Shown: positions 9,084-18,331, counted from the stretch's first letter. The stretch is 64,000 bases of DNA from Mesorhizobium sp. J8 (GCF_016591715.1 NZ_AP024109.1:2108001-2172000); one strand, 5' to 3'. Notes: generated by a model from the letters alone, not told the origin. Numbers and translations: made by a program.

Positions 9084-10853
9084 ATGTATCGCGCGCCGGT
9101 CGGGGATATCGCCTTTACGCTCAAGCACGTAGCGGGGTTGAAGCCGGCGCTTGATGCCGGCACTTTCGGCGATCTCGGCGAGGATATTGTCGACGCGATC
9201 CTGGCGGAAGCCGGGCGCTTCGCCAGCGAGGAAGTGGCGCCGCTCTATAGGATCGGCGACGAGCATGGCGCGGTGCTTAAGGACGCCACCGTCACCACGC
9301 CGCCCGGCTGGAAGGAGCTTTACCGGCGCTGGATCGAGGGTGGCTGGAACGCGCTGTCGGGTCCGGAGGAGTTCGGCGGCCAGGGCCTGCCGACCATGCT
9401 CGGGGTCGCCGCTCTCGAAATGTGGAACTCCGCCGCCATGGCCTTCGGCATCGGCCCGACGCTGACCATGGGTGCGGTCGAGGCGCTGGACAAGCACGCC
9501 TCGGCGGAACTCAAGGCCAAATATCTCGCAAAGCTCGTATCGGGCGAGTGGATGGGCACGATGAACCTGACCGAGCCTCATGCAGGCTCGGACCTCGCGG
9601 CCCTGCGCAGCCGCGCCGAGCCGGTCGGCGACGGCACCTATCGCATCTTCGGCCAGAAGATATTCATCACCTATGGCGAGCATGATTTCACCGACAACAT
9701 CGTGCATCTGGTGCTGGCGCGGCTTCCCGATGCGCCGGCCGGCACGCGCGGCATCTCGCTGTTTCTGGTGCCGAAATTCTTCGTCAACGACGACGGCTCG
9801 CTTGGCGCCCGCAACGATGTCTTCTGTTCCGGCCTCGAGCACAAGCTCGGCATCCATGCCTCGCCGACCTGCACCATGATCTATGGCGACGGTTTCCAGG
9901 GTGCGACGCCCGGCGCCGTCGGCTGGCTGATCGGCGAGGAGAACAAGGGGCTGGCCTGCATGTTCACGATGATGAACAACGCCCGCCTTGCCGTCGGCAT
10001 GCAGGGCGTGGCGGTGGCCGAGACCGCCACCCAGAAGGCGATCGCCTATGCCAATGAGCGCCGCCAGGGTAAGGCTTCCGCCTATTCCGGCTCCGGCATG
10101 GCGCCGATCGTCCATCACCCCGACGTGCAGCGCAACCTGCTCACCATGCGGGCTCTGACCCAGATCGCTCGCTCGATCAGCTATTCCTGCGCCCATGCCA
10201 TCGACCGCGCGCGTGTCGGCGAGGGCGAGGCAGCGGCGAAATGGCACGACCGCGCCAGCCTGCTGACACCGCTCGCCAAAGCCTTCTCCACCGATGTCGG
10301 CGTCGAAGTCGCCTCGCTGGGCGTCCAGGTGCATGGCGGCATGGGGTTCATCGAGGAGACGGGTGCCGCGGCGCTTTATCGCGACGCGCGCATCGCGCCG
10401 ATCTATGAAGGCACCAACGGCATCCAGGCGATCGATCTCGTGGCGCGAAAGCTGCCGCTCGGCGGCGGCGAGCATGTGCATTCCTATATCGGCGAATTGA
10501 AAGCGGTGGCGGACGCCGTGCGCACCTCCAACATCGACGGTTTCGGCCGCACTGCCGACAACCTCGACCGTGCCCTTGCCGATCTCGACGAGGCGACGCG
10601 CTTCCTGCAAAAGCTCACGGGCGAGGGCAAGGCCGACGCCGCGATGGCCGGCGCCACGCCTTATCTGCGCCTCATCTCGCTTGCCGCCGGCGGCGCCTAT
10701 CTGGCGCAGGGCGGGCTCGCCGATCGCAGTCGCATCCCGCTTTGCCGCTTCTTCGCCGAAAATCTGCTCGGCGAGACGCGCGCGCTCAAGGAGCGCGTCC
10801 TCGACGGCGCAGAAAGCCTCGCCGCCGCCGGCAAGGCGCTGATTTCCGCTTAA
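9084..10853 (+). CDS. Acyl-CoA dehydrogenase (long, DmdC-like subgroup)
   Basis: The 589-aa flavoprotein starts at ATG 9084 after a perfect AGGAGGAG site; upstream in-frame codons lack one. Family signatures include MNLTEPHAGSDLAALRSRA, the KIFITYGEHD loop, ACMFTMMNNARLAVGMQG and VQVHGGMGFIEETGAAALYRDARIAPIYEGTNGIQAIDLVARK, with the catalytic Glu expected in YEGTNG. At ~590 aa it belongs to the long acyl-CoA dehydrogenases that include 3-methylmercaptopropionyl-CoA dehydrogenase and related enzymes, not the ~380-aa type. It introduces the 2,3 double bond of an acyl-CoA; the true substrate is unknown. It forms a pair with the crotonase gene 26 nt downstream. Confidence 0.87.
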   Translation: MYRAPVGDIAFTLKHVAGLKPALDAGTFGDLGEDIVDAILAEAGRFASEEVAPLYRIGDEHGAVLKDATVTTPPGWKELYRRWIEGGWNALSGPEEFGGQGLPTMLGVAALEMWNSAAMAFGIGPTLTMGAVEALDKHASAELKAKYLAKLVSGEWMGTMNLTEPHAGSDLAALRSRAEPVGDGTYRIFGQKIFITYGEHDFTDNIVHLVLARLPDAPAGTRGISLFLVPKFFVNDDGSLGARNDVFCSGLEHKLGIHASPTCTMIYGDGFQGATPGAVGWLIGEENKGLACMFTMMNNARLAVGMQGVAVAETATQKAIAYANERRQGKASAYSGSGMAPIVHHPDVQRNLLTMRALTQIARSISYSCAHAIDRARVGEGEAAAKWHDRASLLTPLAKAFSTDVGVEVASLGVQVHGGMGFIEETGAAALYRDARIAPIYEGTNGIQAIDLVARKLPLGGGEHVHSYIGELKAVADAVRTSNIDGFGRTADNLDRALADLDEATRFLQKLTGEGKADAAMAGATPYLRLISLAAGGAYLAQGGLADRSRIPLCRFFAENLLGETRALKERVLDGAESLAAAGKALISA

Positions 10854-10879
10854 GCATCCTGACGTTCAAAGGACCAATC

Positions 10880-11632
10880 GTGACAGACCATATCCTCGTC
10901 GAGCGCCAGGGCGCCGTGCAGATCATCCGCATCAACCGCCCCGACAAGAAGAACGCGCTGACCCGCGCCATGTATGCGAAAATGTCGGCAGCGCTCGCCG
11001 AAGGCGATGCCGATCCGGCGGTCCGCGTCCACGTCTTCCTCGGCGTTCCAGGCGCCTTTTCCTCCGGCAACGACCTCGCCGATTTCCTGGCCATCGCCAC
11101 CGGCGGCGAGGGCGGCAACGAGGTCTGGGATTTCCTGATGGCGCTGGCCAAGTCGCAGAAGCCGATGGTATCGGGCGTCGACGGCATCGCGGTGGGCATC
11201 GGCACCACGCTCAATCTGCATTGCGACCTGACCTTCGCCACGCCGCGCACGCTCTTTCGCACGCCCTTCGTCGATCTCGGCCTGGTGCCGGAGGCCGGCT
11301 CCAGCCTCATCGCGCCGCAGCTTCTCGGACGGCAGGGCGCCTTCGCGCTGCTCGGCCTCGGCGAGGGCTTTTCGGCCGAGCGCGCCAAGGCCGCCGGCCT
11401 GATCTACGAGGTCGTCGCCGAAGACGCGCTGGAAGGCGCGGTGCTGGCGGCCGCTAACGGCATCGCCGCCAAGCCGCCGCAGGCGCTGAAGATCGCGCGC
11501 GACCTGATGCGCGAGCCGCGCGCGGAATTGATCGCCCGCATCGAGGTCGAGAGCCAGCATTTCCGCGAGCGGCTGACCTCCGAAGAGGCGCGCGCCGCGC
11601 TCACCGCTTTCATGACACGCAAGAAGGGCTAA
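10880..11632 (+). CDS. Enoyl-CoA hydratase/isomerase (crotonase superfamily)
   Basis: The 250-aa product starts at GTG 10880, which gives a normal crotonase N-terminus (LVERQGAVQIIRINRPDKKNALT); the frame is open further upstream only inside the preceding gene. The oxyanion-hole segments FSSGNDLADF and GIAVGIGTTLNLHCDLTFA are present, and the GLVPEAGSSLIAPQLLGRQGA segment places one acidic residue as in the enoyl-CoA isomerase-like branch. It probably hydrates or isomerises the enoyl-CoA made by the upstream dehydrogenase. It is convergent with pdxH. Confidence 0.83.
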   Translation: MTDHILVERQGAVQIIRINRPDKKNALTRAMYAKMSAALAEGDADPAVRVHVFLGVPGAFSSGNDLADFLAIATGGEGGNEVWDFLMALAKSQKPMVSGVDGIAVGIGTTLNLHCDLTFATPRTLFRTPFVDLGLVPEAGSSLIAPQLLGRQGAFALLGLGEGFSAERAKAAGLIYEVVAEDALEGAVLAAANGIAAKPPQALKIARDLMREPRAELIARIEVESQHFRERLTSEEARAALTAFMTRKKG

Positions 11633-11645
11633 GCCCGCCGCAAGC

Positions 11646-12263
11646 TCAAGGATAAAGCCTGGTCTTGTCCCAACCACCGGCGGCGTTGCGCGAGAATACC
11701 ACGCGGTCATGCAGGCGGAACGGGCGGTCGTGCCAGAATTCGATCGTTTGCGGCACGATGCGGAAGCCCGACCAGTGCTTCGGCCGCGGGATCTCGCCGA
11801 TCGCGTAGCGCGCCGTGTATTCGGCCACCGCCTTCTCCAGCGCGAAGCGGCTTTCCAGTGGCCGCGACTGTTTCGAGGCCCAGGCGCCGATGCGGCTGCC
11901 GCGCGGCCTCGTCGCATAATAAGCGTCGGCCTCGGCGTCGCTGACGATCTCCACCGGTCCGCGCACGCGCACCTGTCGGCGCAGCGATTTCCAGTGGAAG
12001 CACATCGCCGCCTTCATGCTGCCAAGTATCTCGCGGCCCTTGGCGCTCTCGAAATTCGTGTAGAAGACAAATCCCTTTTCGTCGAACCCCTTGAGCAGCA
12101 CCATCCGCACATCCGGCATGCCGTCGGCGTCGACGGTTGCCAGCGCCACGCCGTTGGGATCGTTGGGCTCGCTCTGTGTGGCGTCTTCCAGCCATGCGGC
12201 AAACAGCCGAAACGGCTCCGCCGCTTCGGTGAAGTCACTGCTTGTTAACTCGGTTTCGTTCAT
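11646..12263 (-). CDS. pdxH: Pyridoxamine 5'-phosphate oxidase
   Basis: This 205-aa FMN enzyme oxidises pyridoxamine or pyridoxine 5'-phosphate to pyridoxal 5'-phosphate. Typical segments are [68 protein letters not shown] and the C-terminal [17 protein letters not shown] ending in RLYP. The start at 12263 gives the usual family length; the longer open frame upstream is not supported. It is divergent from the lipoprotein gene at 12304, with a short shared promoter region between them. Confidence 0.93.
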   Translation of the reverse strand: MNETELTSSDFTEAAEPFRLFAAWLEDATQSEPNDPNGVALATVDADGMPDVRMVLLKGFDEKGFVFYTNFESAKGREILGSMKAAMCFHWKSLRRQVRVRGPVEIVSDAEADAYYATRPRGSRIGAWASKQSRPLESRFALEKAVAEYTARYAIGEIPRPKHWSGFRIVPQTIEFWHDRPFRLHDRVVFSRNAAGGWDKTRLYP

Positions 12264-12303
12264 AGTTTTCCAAATTTTTAACATTGCGGGAGGAGTTCGC
12301 CGA

Positions 12304-12768
12304 TTGTCGCGTATCGCGCAAGCTTTTGACAGCGGGCAATGGAGCGCTATCGCTTCAGCCAGCGCCAAGGCTGCGCTGTTGACGTTGGCGCTTCCTCTTG
12401 CCGCCTGCGGCGCCGGCGGCTTTAGCCTGGAAAAGGTCGATGTCGACCGCTCGATCGTCACCTCCAGCACGCCGTCCTCGCCTGCAGCGCCGGCTACGGC
12501 CGACCAGGATTCCGACCAGACCACCATCGGCAACGCTGTTTCATCCGCCGACATCAAGGAGCTTGGCGGCCAGCCGGTTCCATGGGCCAATGCCGGCACC
12601 GGCTCGCGCGGCGCCATCACCGAACTGGTGGAGCTGAAGGACGGCGGCCTGACCTGCCGCCGCTTCAGCGCCACGCGCGAGAGCTTCGACGGCGTCGCTC
12701 TCTATAAGGGCGAGCTGTGCCTTGCCGGCGCCGGCGGCTGGCGCATGCAGGAATTCAAGGCGCTTTGA
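12304..12768 (+). CDS. Outer-membrane lipoprotein, RT0821/Lpp0805 surface-antigen-like
   Basis: The product of about 154 aa has a lipoprotein signal ([11 protein letters not shown], lipidated Cys near residue 36). The mature part has an acidic, Ser/Thr/Pro/Ala-rich linker followed by a compact domain ([19 protein letters not shown] ... [13 protein letters not shown] ... [13 protein letters not shown]) that resembles the RT0821/Lpp0805 family. A strong GGGAGGAG site at 12288-12295 sits 8 nt before TTG 12304, so I choose this rare start. No enzyme motif is visible. Function is unknown. Confidence 0.7.
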   Translation: MSRIAQAFDSGQWSAIASASAKAALLTLALPLAACGAGGFSLEKVDVDRSIVTSSTPSSPAAPATADQDSDQTTIGNAVSSADIKELGGQPVPWANAGTGSRGAITELVELKDGGLTCRRFSATRESFDGVALYKGELCLAGAGGWRMQEFKAL

Positions 12769-12769
12769 C

Positions 12770-12785
12770 TTCAGGACGTCCTGAA
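12770..12785. repeat. Perfect 16-bp palindrome after the lipoprotein gene
   Basis: TTCAGGACGTCCTGAA begins one base after the stop codon. As RNA it could only form a tight stem with no proper loop, so a protein-binding site is as plausible as a terminator. No T-run follows. Confidence 0.5.
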
Positions 12786-12899
12786 ATTCGGGCACTCTGA
12801 GTTTTGCGCGCTAATTGCCCTTGCGCTACTGGAATTTCTTCCTATGCGAGCGCATATAGGGGGCGACCATAAATCCATTCTCTCTTGCAGGCAGGAAGC

Positions 12900-13826
12900 A
12901 TGCGCGACCCCTATGAGGTGCTGGGCGTTGCCAAGAACGCATCGGCCAAGGACATAAAATCGGCTTACCGCAAACTCGCCAAGAAATATCATCCGGACCA
13001 GAATCCGAATGATCCCAAGGCGAAGGACCGTTTTGCCGCTGCCAATCAGGCTTACGAGATCGTCGGCGACGAGAAGACGCGCGCCGCCTACGATCGCGGC
13101 GAGATCGACGCCGATGGCAAGCCGAAATTCCAGGGTTTTGAAGGCGCGGCCGGCGGCGACCCGTTCGCCGGTTTCCGCCGTCAGCAGGGCCCGGGCGGCG
13201 CGCATTTCGAATTCCGCACCGGGCGTCCGGGCGGCGATCCGTTCGACGGCAACAGCGATATCTTCAGCCAGATCTTCGGCGAAGCCTTTTCCGGCGCCCG
13301 CGGCGCCGGCAGGGCCGACCGGCGTCAGCCGGTGCAGGCGGCCGACCTCAACGTCACCATGGATATCAGCGTCGAGGAGGCAGCCACGGCCGATAAGGTG
13401 ACGGCGATGTTCCCGGACGGCCGCAAGGTGGCGGTCAAGCTGCCGGCCTATGTCGAGGACGGCCAGACGATCCGCCTGAAGGGCCAGGGCGAGCAGGGGC
13501 CGGGGCAGCCGGGCGACGCGCTGGTCAAGATCCATATCCGCCGCCATCCGCGCTACCGCATCGAGGGGCGCGACCTGCATGTCGATCTGCCCGTCGATCT
13601 GGCTGACGCGGTGCTCGGCGCCAAGGTGGCGGTCGAGACGCCGACCGGCAAGCTCGCGGTCAACGTTCCGGCGTGGTCGAGCTCGGACAAGGTTCTGCGC
13701 ATCAAGGGCAGGGGTCTGCCGGAAAAGGCCGGCGGCCATGGCGATCTCTATGCCCATGTGCGGCTGATGCTGCCGGAAGGCGGCGATGCTGAGCTTGAGG
13801 CCCTGATGCGCCGCCGAAAAGGCTGA
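12900..13826 (+). CDS. DnaJ-type co-chaperone, CbpA-like (no zinc finger)
   Basis: The 308-aa protein has an N-terminal J domain (residues 1-70) with the HPD triad in [11 protein letters not shown], a Gly/Phe-rich linker (residues ~75-135, [12 protein letters not shown]) and a DnaJ C-terminal substrate-binding domain from about residue 145. The four CxxCxGxG repeats of DnaJ are absent, so this is class B (CbpA/DnaJ-like). It would stimulate DnaK ATPase and hold unfolded clients in the cytoplasm. ATG 12900 is chosen because the J domain begins there directly ([10 protein letters not shown]). Confidence 0.88.
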   Translation: MRDPYEVLGVAKNASAKDIKSAYRKLAKKYHPDQNPNDPKAKDRFAAANQAYEIVGDEKTRAAYDRGEIDADGKPKFQGFEGAAGGDPFAGFRRQQGPGGAHFEFRTGRPGGDPFDGNSDIFSQIFGEAFSGARGAGRADRRQPVQAADLNVTMDISVEEAATADKVTAMFPDGRKVAVKLPAYVEDGQTIRLKGQGEQGPGQPGDALVKIHIRRHPRYRIEGRDLHVDLPVDLADAVLGAKVAVETPTGKLAVNVPAWSSSDKVLRIKGRGLPEKAGGHGDLYAHVRLMLPEGGDAELEALMRRRKG

Positions 13827-13934
13827 TCGAGGGAATTTTGTTCCTGTTACAGTGTCTTTTGGGCGCTTGAAGGGGCTTTGTGCCTGTGCGATAGGGCTCT
13901 CCACAAAGCGGATATTCTTGCGGAGAGCTTGCAC

Positions 13935-14753
13935 ATGGCAGGTGGACAGGGCCTGATGGCCGGTAAGCGGGGCCTGATCCTGGGCGTCGCCAACAATCGG
14001 TCGATCGCTTTCGGCATCGCCAAGGCTTGCGTCGATCACGGCGCCGAAATCGCCCTGACCTATCAGGGCGAGGCCTTCAAGAAGCGCGTCGAGCCGCTTG
14101 CGGCCGAGCTCAACGCGCATATCGCGGGCCATTGCGACGTCACCGATCCGGAAAGCCTCGACGCCGTCTTTGCCGACGTCGCCAAGCATTGGGGCAAGCT
14201 CGACTTCCTCGTCCACGCCATCGCCTTCTCCGACAAGGACGAGCTCACCGGCCGCTATGTCGAGACCACGCGCGACAATTTCCTGCGCACCATGGATATT
14301 TCGGTGTTTTCCTTCACCACCATTGCCAAGCGCGCCGAGCCGCTGATGAGCGAAGGCGGCTCGCTGTTGACGCTGACCTACTACGGCGCCGAGAAGGTGA
14401 TGCCGCATTACAATGTCATGGGCGTCGCCAAGGCAGCGCTCGAGGCCAGCGTGCGCTATCTGGCCGTCGACCTCGGCGCCAAGAAGATCCGCGTCAACGC
14501 GATCTCCGCGGGCCCGATCAAGACGCTCGCCGCCTCCGGCATCGGCGACTTCCGCTACATCCTGAAGTGGAACGAGTATAATTCGCCGCTGAAGCAGACG
14601 GTGACGCAGGAAGAGGTCGGCGATTCCGGCGTCTACTTCCTGTCCGACCTGTCGCGCGGCGTGACCGGCGAGGTTCATCACGTCGATTCCGGCTACCATG
14701 TCGTCGGCATGAAGGCGGTCGACGCGCCGGATATCTCGACAGTCAAGGACTGA
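13935..14753 (+). CDS. fabI: Enoyl-[acyl-carrier-protein] reductase (NADH)
   Basis: The 272-aa SDR-type enoyl-ACP reductase catalyses the last step of fatty-acid elongation. It shows the FabI hallmarks: GKRGLILGVANNRSIAFGIA in place of a classic TGxxxGIG, HAIAFSDKDELTGRY, and the catalytic Tyr/Lys in YYGAEKVMPHYNVMGVAKAALE. SAGPIKTLAASGI is the substrate-binding loop and is intact. ATG 13935 lies after a GGAGAG site; the longer frame upstream adds a non-conserved extension. Confidence 0.94.
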   Translation: MAGGQGLMAGKRGLILGVANNRSIAFGIAKACVDHGAEIALTYQGEAFKKRVEPLAAELNAHIAGHCDVTDPESLDAVFADVAKHWGKLDFLVHAIAFSDKDELTGRYVETTRDNFLRTMDISVFSFTTIAKRAEPLMSEGGSLLTLTYYGAEKVMPHYNVMGVAKAALEASVRYLAVDLGAKKIRVNAISAGPIKTLAASGIGDFRYILKWNEYNSPLKQTVTQEEVGDSGVYFLSDLSRGVTGEVHHVDSGYHVVGMKAVDAPDISTVKD

Positions 14754-14806
14754 TCCGCTCCGCTTGCCCCTTCGTCCCAGGCCCTGGCCCGACCTCGGAA
14801 GACCTG

Positions 14807-15394
14807 ATGTATCCGCTCGCCTACATCGCGCGCCACGGCCAGACGGATTGGAATGCCGAGCACCGCCTGCAGGGCCAGGCCGACACCGACCTCAACGATT
14901 TTGGCCGCGGGCAGGCGAGGCTTAACGGCCGGCGGTTGGCTGAGCTCATCGGAAATCCTGCGAATTTCGATTTTGTCGCCAGTCCGATGCGGCGCACGCG
15001 CGAGACGATGGAATTGATGCGCGAGGCGATGGGCCTCGATCCCACCGCCTACCGCACCGATGCGCGCCTGGTGGAGATAAGTTTCGGCGACTGGCAGGGC
15101 TTCACCTTCGCCGAGCTCGAGCAGCGCGCCCCCGGTTCGACCGACGGCCGCCGCCACGCCAAGTGGGATTTCCAGCCGCCCGGCGAGGGGGCGGAAAGCT
15201 ATGAGATGCTGCTGGAGCGGATAAAGCCATGGTTCGCCGAACTTCGGCAGCCCACCGTCTGTGTCACCCATGGCGGCGTCATCCGCTGCTTCTTCCGCCT
15301 GGTCGTTGGCCTTTCCAAGCAGGAAGCCGCGGGCCTCGATGTCCCGCAGGACCGCCTGCTGCGGCTGGAGGGCCGGAGCTTGGAGTGGCTTTAA
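14807..15394 (+). CDS. Histidine phosphatase (phosphoglycerate mutase-like)
   Basis: This 195-aa protein carries the catalytic RHGQT motif (residues 9-13) and a second His in VTHGGVIRCF. DLNDFGRGQARLNGRRLA and SPMRRTRETMELM are typical of cofactor-dependent PGM-like phosphatases such as the CobC/GpmB group. EISFGDWQGF supplies the acid/base region. Cytoplasmic phosphomonoesterase; the substrate cannot be read from sequence. It follows fabI by about 50 nt, so they may be co-transcribed. Confidence 0.85.
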   Translation: MYPLAYIARHGQTDWNAEHRLQGQADTDLNDFGRGQARLNGRRLAELIGNPANFDFVASPMRRTRETMELMREAMGLDPTAYRTDARLVEISFGDWQGFTFAELEQRAPGSTDGRRHAKWDFQPPGEGAESYEMLLERIKPWFAELRQPTVCVTHGGVIRCFFRLVVGLSKQEAAGLDVPQDRLLRLEGRSLEWL

Positions 15395-15410
15395 CAAATC
15401 GCCACCTGGC

Positions 15411-15532
15411 AAATTCAGGTCAGGCCGAGTCGAGAAGGGTGGATTCCGAGAACCGGAGCGGAGCGTACTTTCAGTACGTGAGCACCGGAAGCGCAGGAAG
15501 CCGCCGTTCGCAGGCCGGCCTCACCTGAATTT
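15411..15532. repeat. Intergenic inverted-repeat element, copy 1, with hairpin core
   Basis: The element is bounded by AAATTCAGGT (15411-15420) and its reverse complement ACCTGAATTT (15523-15532). The core from 15447 reads CGAGAACCGGAGCGGAGCG, then a CGTAC-TTTCA-GTACG hairpin, then TGAGCACCGGAAGCGCAGGA. The same core with different arm bases occurs at 49057-49118. The right arm overlaps the stop codon of the DUF1344 gene on the other strand. It lies between two convergent genes, so it may work as a bidirectional terminator. Confidence 0.8.
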
Positions 15533-15794
15533 AGTTCTGGTCGCTGTCGGGCAACTGCATATCCGTCACGACATTCTCGCCATTGGTCACGTCATAGGCG
15601 ATGACGATATCCATTCCGGGCTTGAGCGAGTCGATGTCGGTCTCGGCGTTGAGCTTGTAGGCCTTACCGTCGTCAAGCGTCAGCGTCAGCGTGTCCTTGT
15701 CGACCTTCTTGATCAGGCCTTCGGTCTGGCCGGCGAACGCGGCGGCGGTGGAAATTAGCAACATGGCGCAGGCAGCGCCAATCAGGGTACGCAT
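15531..15794 (-). CDS. Small secreted DUF1344 protein
   Basis: The 87-aa product has a signal peptide (MRTLIGAACAMLLISTAAAFA, cleavage before GQTEG). The mature domain is short and beta-rich (GLIKKVDKDTLTLTLDDGKAYKL, then MDIVIAYDVTNGENVVTDMQL), matching the DUF1344 family common in Rhizobiales. Function is unknown; the fold suggests a small OB-like domain. The start at 15794 gives a compact signal peptide with an AAGAGGA site upstream. Its stop codon lies within the terminal inverted repeat of the 15411-15532 element. Confidence 0.75.
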   Translation of the reverse strand: MRTLIGAACAMLLISTAAAFAGQTEGLIKKVDKDTLTLTLDDGKAYKLNAETDIDSLKPGMDIVIAYDVTNGENVVTDMQLPDSDQN

Positions 15795-15990
15795 CGTCGT
15801 CCTCTTTGGGTCATTGCGCCGGCTCGTCAGCGGCGGGTCCTCAACGGCGGATGGGAAGAGAGCAGAAACCAACCGAATGTGTCAAAACTAAATCCGCCAG
15901 ATCACAGTTTGATGCAGCCGTTTGACCACTGTGGAAAACGCCAATAGAAGGCAGCCGTAACCGGTTTCTTACCGGGCAGGGCGTATTCTC

Positions 15991-17100
15991 ATGTCTCACA
16001 ACACATTCGGCCATCTCTTCCGCGTCACCACATGGGGTGAAAGCCATGGCGCCGCGCTCGGCTGCGTTGTCGACGGCTGCCCGCCCGGCATCCGGTTCAG
16101 GCGCGAGGACATCCAGGCCGAGCTCGACCGGCGCCGCCCCGGACAGTCGCGTTTCGTCACCCAGCGCCGAGAGCCGGACGAGGTCAAGATCCTGTCCGGC
16201 TTCATCCTCGACGAAGACGGCGAGACCATGATCACAACCGGCACGCCGGTGTCGATGCTGATCGAGAATGTCGATCAACGTTCCAAGGATTATGGCGAGA
16301 TCGCCCGGCAATACCGGCCGGGCCATGCGGACTATACCTACGACGTCAAATACGGCCTGCGCGACCATCGCGGCGGCGGCCGCTCCTCGGCGCGCGAGAC
16401 GGCGGCGCGGGTCGCCGCCGGCGCGCTGGCCCGCAAGGTTGTGCCCGGCATGACGGTGCGCGGCGCGCTGGTCTCGATGGGCGAAAAATCGATCGATCGC
16501 GCCAACTGGAACTGGAATTTCGTCGGCGATGCCGGAAACCCGTTCTTCACCCCGGATCCGGCCTCGGTTCCGGTCTTCACCCAATATCTCGACGGCATCC
16601 GCAAGGCCGGCTCCTCGGTCGGTGCGGTGATCGAGATCGTCGCGGACGGCGTGCCCGCCGGCCTTGGTGCGCCGATCTATGCCAAGCTCGACCAGGACAT
16701 CGCATCCGGCCTGATGTCGATCAACGCCGTCAAGGGCGTCGAGATCGGCAACGGCTTCGAGGCGGCCCGCATCACCGGCGAGCAGAACGCCGACGAGATG
16801 CGCATGGGCAATGACGGCAAGCCGGTGTTCCTGTCCAACCATGCCGGCGGCATCCTGGGCGGCATCTCGACCGGACAGCCGATCGTCGCCCGCTTCGCCG
16901 TCAAGCCGACCTCCTCGATCCTGACCCCGCGCCGGTCGATCGACAAGGACGGCAAGGATGTCGAGGTGATGACCAAGGGCCGCCACGACCCGTGCGTCGG
17001 CATCCGCGCCGTGCCGATCGGCGAGGCCATGGTTGCCTGCGCCATCGCCGATCATTATTTGCGGCACAGAGGACAGACAGGGAAGGGAGTAGGGCAGTAG
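15991..17100 (+). CDS. aroC: Chorismate synthase
   Basis: The 369-aa enzyme removes phosphate from EPSP to give chorismate, using reduced FMN. Signatures include [18 protein letters not shown] near the N-terminus, [30 protein letters not shown] and a C-terminal [27 protein letters not shown]. The normal enzyme ends near RHRGQ; here the last residues (GKGVGQ) and the TAG stop are encoded by the first copies of the octamer array at 17087-17118, so a repeat has replaced the original 3' end. Confidence 0.95.
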   Translation: MSHNTFGHLFRVTTWGESHGAALGCVVDGCPPGIRFRREDIQAELDRRRPGQSRFVTQRREPDEVKILSGFILDEDGETMITTGTPVSMLIENVDQRSKDYGEIARQYRPGHADYTYDVKYGLRDHRGGGRSSARETAARVAAGALARKVVPGMTVRGALVSMGEKSIDRANWNWNFVGDAGNPFFTPDPASVPVFTQYLDGIRKAGSSVGAVIEIVADGVPAGLGAPIYAKLDQDIASGLMSINAVKGVEIGNGFEAARITGEQNADEMRMGNDGKPVFLSNHAGGILGGISTGQPIVARFAVKPTSSILTPRRSIDKDGKDVEVMTKGRHDPCVGIRAVPIGEAMVACAIADHYLRHRGQTGKGVGQ

Positions 17101-17192
17101 GGCAGTAGGGCAGTAGGTTCATGCTGCCGCCCGCAGCCCGCCAAAACTTTTTCCTTTCCCCTACTCCCTTACTGCCCTATTCCCCTACTCCC
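17087..17192. repeat. Inverted octamer-repeat element (CAGTAGGG family)
   Basis: The left arm is four in-phase octamers at 17087-17118 (GAGTAGGG, CAGTAGGG, CAGTAGGG, CAGTAGGT). The right arm is four octamers at 17161-17192 (CTACTCCC, TTACTGCC, CTATTCCC, CTACTCCC) that are roughly the reverse complement. The ~42-nt centre includes a GC-rich part and AAAACTTTTTCC. The aroC stop codon TAG is inside the second octamer. The same seed AGTAGG occurs with a 7-nt period at 6817-6949. Confidence 0.88.
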
Positions 17193-17213
17193 TTGCGAGC
17201 GAGGCGAGCACTT

Positions 17214-18314
17214 ATGCCCTACGACCAGAAAAAGATCGTCGAAGCGATCCGCGCCTTCGAGCGCGGCGAGATCGTCGTCGTCATGGACGATGACGGGCGC
17301 GAGAACGAGGGCGACCTGATCGTTGCCGCCGTGCATTGCACGCCGGAGAAGATGGCGTTCATCGTGCGCAACACCTCCGGCATCGTCTGCACGCCGATGC
17401 TGCGCGAGGACGCCAGGCGGCTGAACCTCGCGCCGATGGTGGCGGACAATGACTCCGCCCACACCACCGCTTTCACTGTCAGCGTCGATTTTAAGCACGG
17501 CACGACGACGGGCATTTCCGCCGACGACCGTACGCTGACCGTGCGCAACCTCGCCAACGGCAATGTCGGCCCATCGGATTTCGTACGCCCCGGCCACATC
17601 TTCCCGCTGATCGCGCGCGAAGGCGGCGTTCTGATGCGCTCCGGCCATACGGAGGCCGCGGTGGATCTCTGCAAGCTTGCCGGCCTGCCGCCGGTCGGCG
17701 TCATCTCCGAGCTGGTCAATGACGACGGCACCGTCAAGCGCGGGCCGGAAGTGCAGGCTTTCGCCGAAGAGCATGGGTTGAAGCAGATTTCGGTGGCCGA
17801 CCTCATCGCCTATCGCCAGCGCAAGGAAACGCTGGTCCAGCGCGTCGCCTGTTCCGACATCGACACGCCCGGCGGCAAGGCGCAGGCTTTCACCTACACG
17901 CTGCCATGGGATTCCATGCACCACCTGGCGGTCGTCTTCGGCGACATACGCGACGGCGAGGAGGTGCCTGTGCGCCTGCACCCGGAGGACGTCGTGACCG
18001 ACGTCTTCGGCACCAGCCACCGGCTCGACGGCATCATGAAGGCGATGGGCGAGCGCCGGCGCGGCGTCATCGTCTATCTGCGCGAGGGCTCGGTCGGCGT
18101 CGCGCATCAGGAGCGCAAGCGTCCGCAGAGCGGCGACCGCGAGGACCACGAGGAAGCCCGCCGCCGCGAGAACGAATGGCGCGAGATCGGCCTCGGCGCC
18201 CAGATATTGAAGGACCTCGGCATCTCCTCGATCAACCTGATCGCCTCGCGCGAACGCCACTATGTCGGCCTCGAGGGGTTCGGCATCCATATTGCCAGGA
18301 CCGAGATTCTGTAG
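17214..18314 (+). CDS. ribB: 3,4-dihydroxy-2-butanone 4-phosphate synthase with degenerate GTP cyclohydrolase II-like domain
   Basis: Residues 1-205 form the DHBP synthase domain: VVVMDDDGRENEGDLIVAA, TSGIVCTPM, FTVSVDFKHGTTTGISADDR and RSGHTEAAVDLCKLAGL, all with the acidic and Cys residues needed to convert ribulose 5-phosphate. The C-terminal ~160 residues align with GTP cyclohydrolase II, but the zinc site is gone: where RibA has ECLTGD and RCDCG, this protein has HPEDVVTD and SHRLDG. It therefore probably supplies only the butanone precursor of riboflavin. ATG 17214 lies just after the octamer array and gives the standard N-terminus; the open frame upstream is repeat sequence. Confidence 0.88.
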   Translation: MPYDQKKIVEAIRAFERGEIVVVMDDDGRENEGDLIVAAVHCTPEKMAFIVRNTSGIVCTPMLREDARRLNLAPMVADNDSAHTTAFTVSVDFKHGTTTGISADDRTLTVRNLANGNVGPSDFVRPGHIFPLIAREGGVLMRSGHTEAAVDLCKLAGLPPVGVISELVNDDGTVKRGPEVQAFAEEHGLKQISVADLIAYRQRKETLVQRVACSDIDTPGGKAQAFTYTLPWDSMHHLAVVFGDIRDGEEVPVRLHPEDVVTDVFGTSHRLDGIMKAMGERRRGVIVYLREGSVGVAHQERKRPQSGDREDHEEARRRENEWREIGLGAQILKDLGISSINLIASRERHYVGLEGFGIHIARTEIL

Positions 18315-18331
18315 ACATTCGGGGCAATAGG

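Noticed and set aside
17087..17192. FMN riboswitch before ribB
   Set aside because: The leader consists of the octamer repeats and lacks the conserved RFN blocks.
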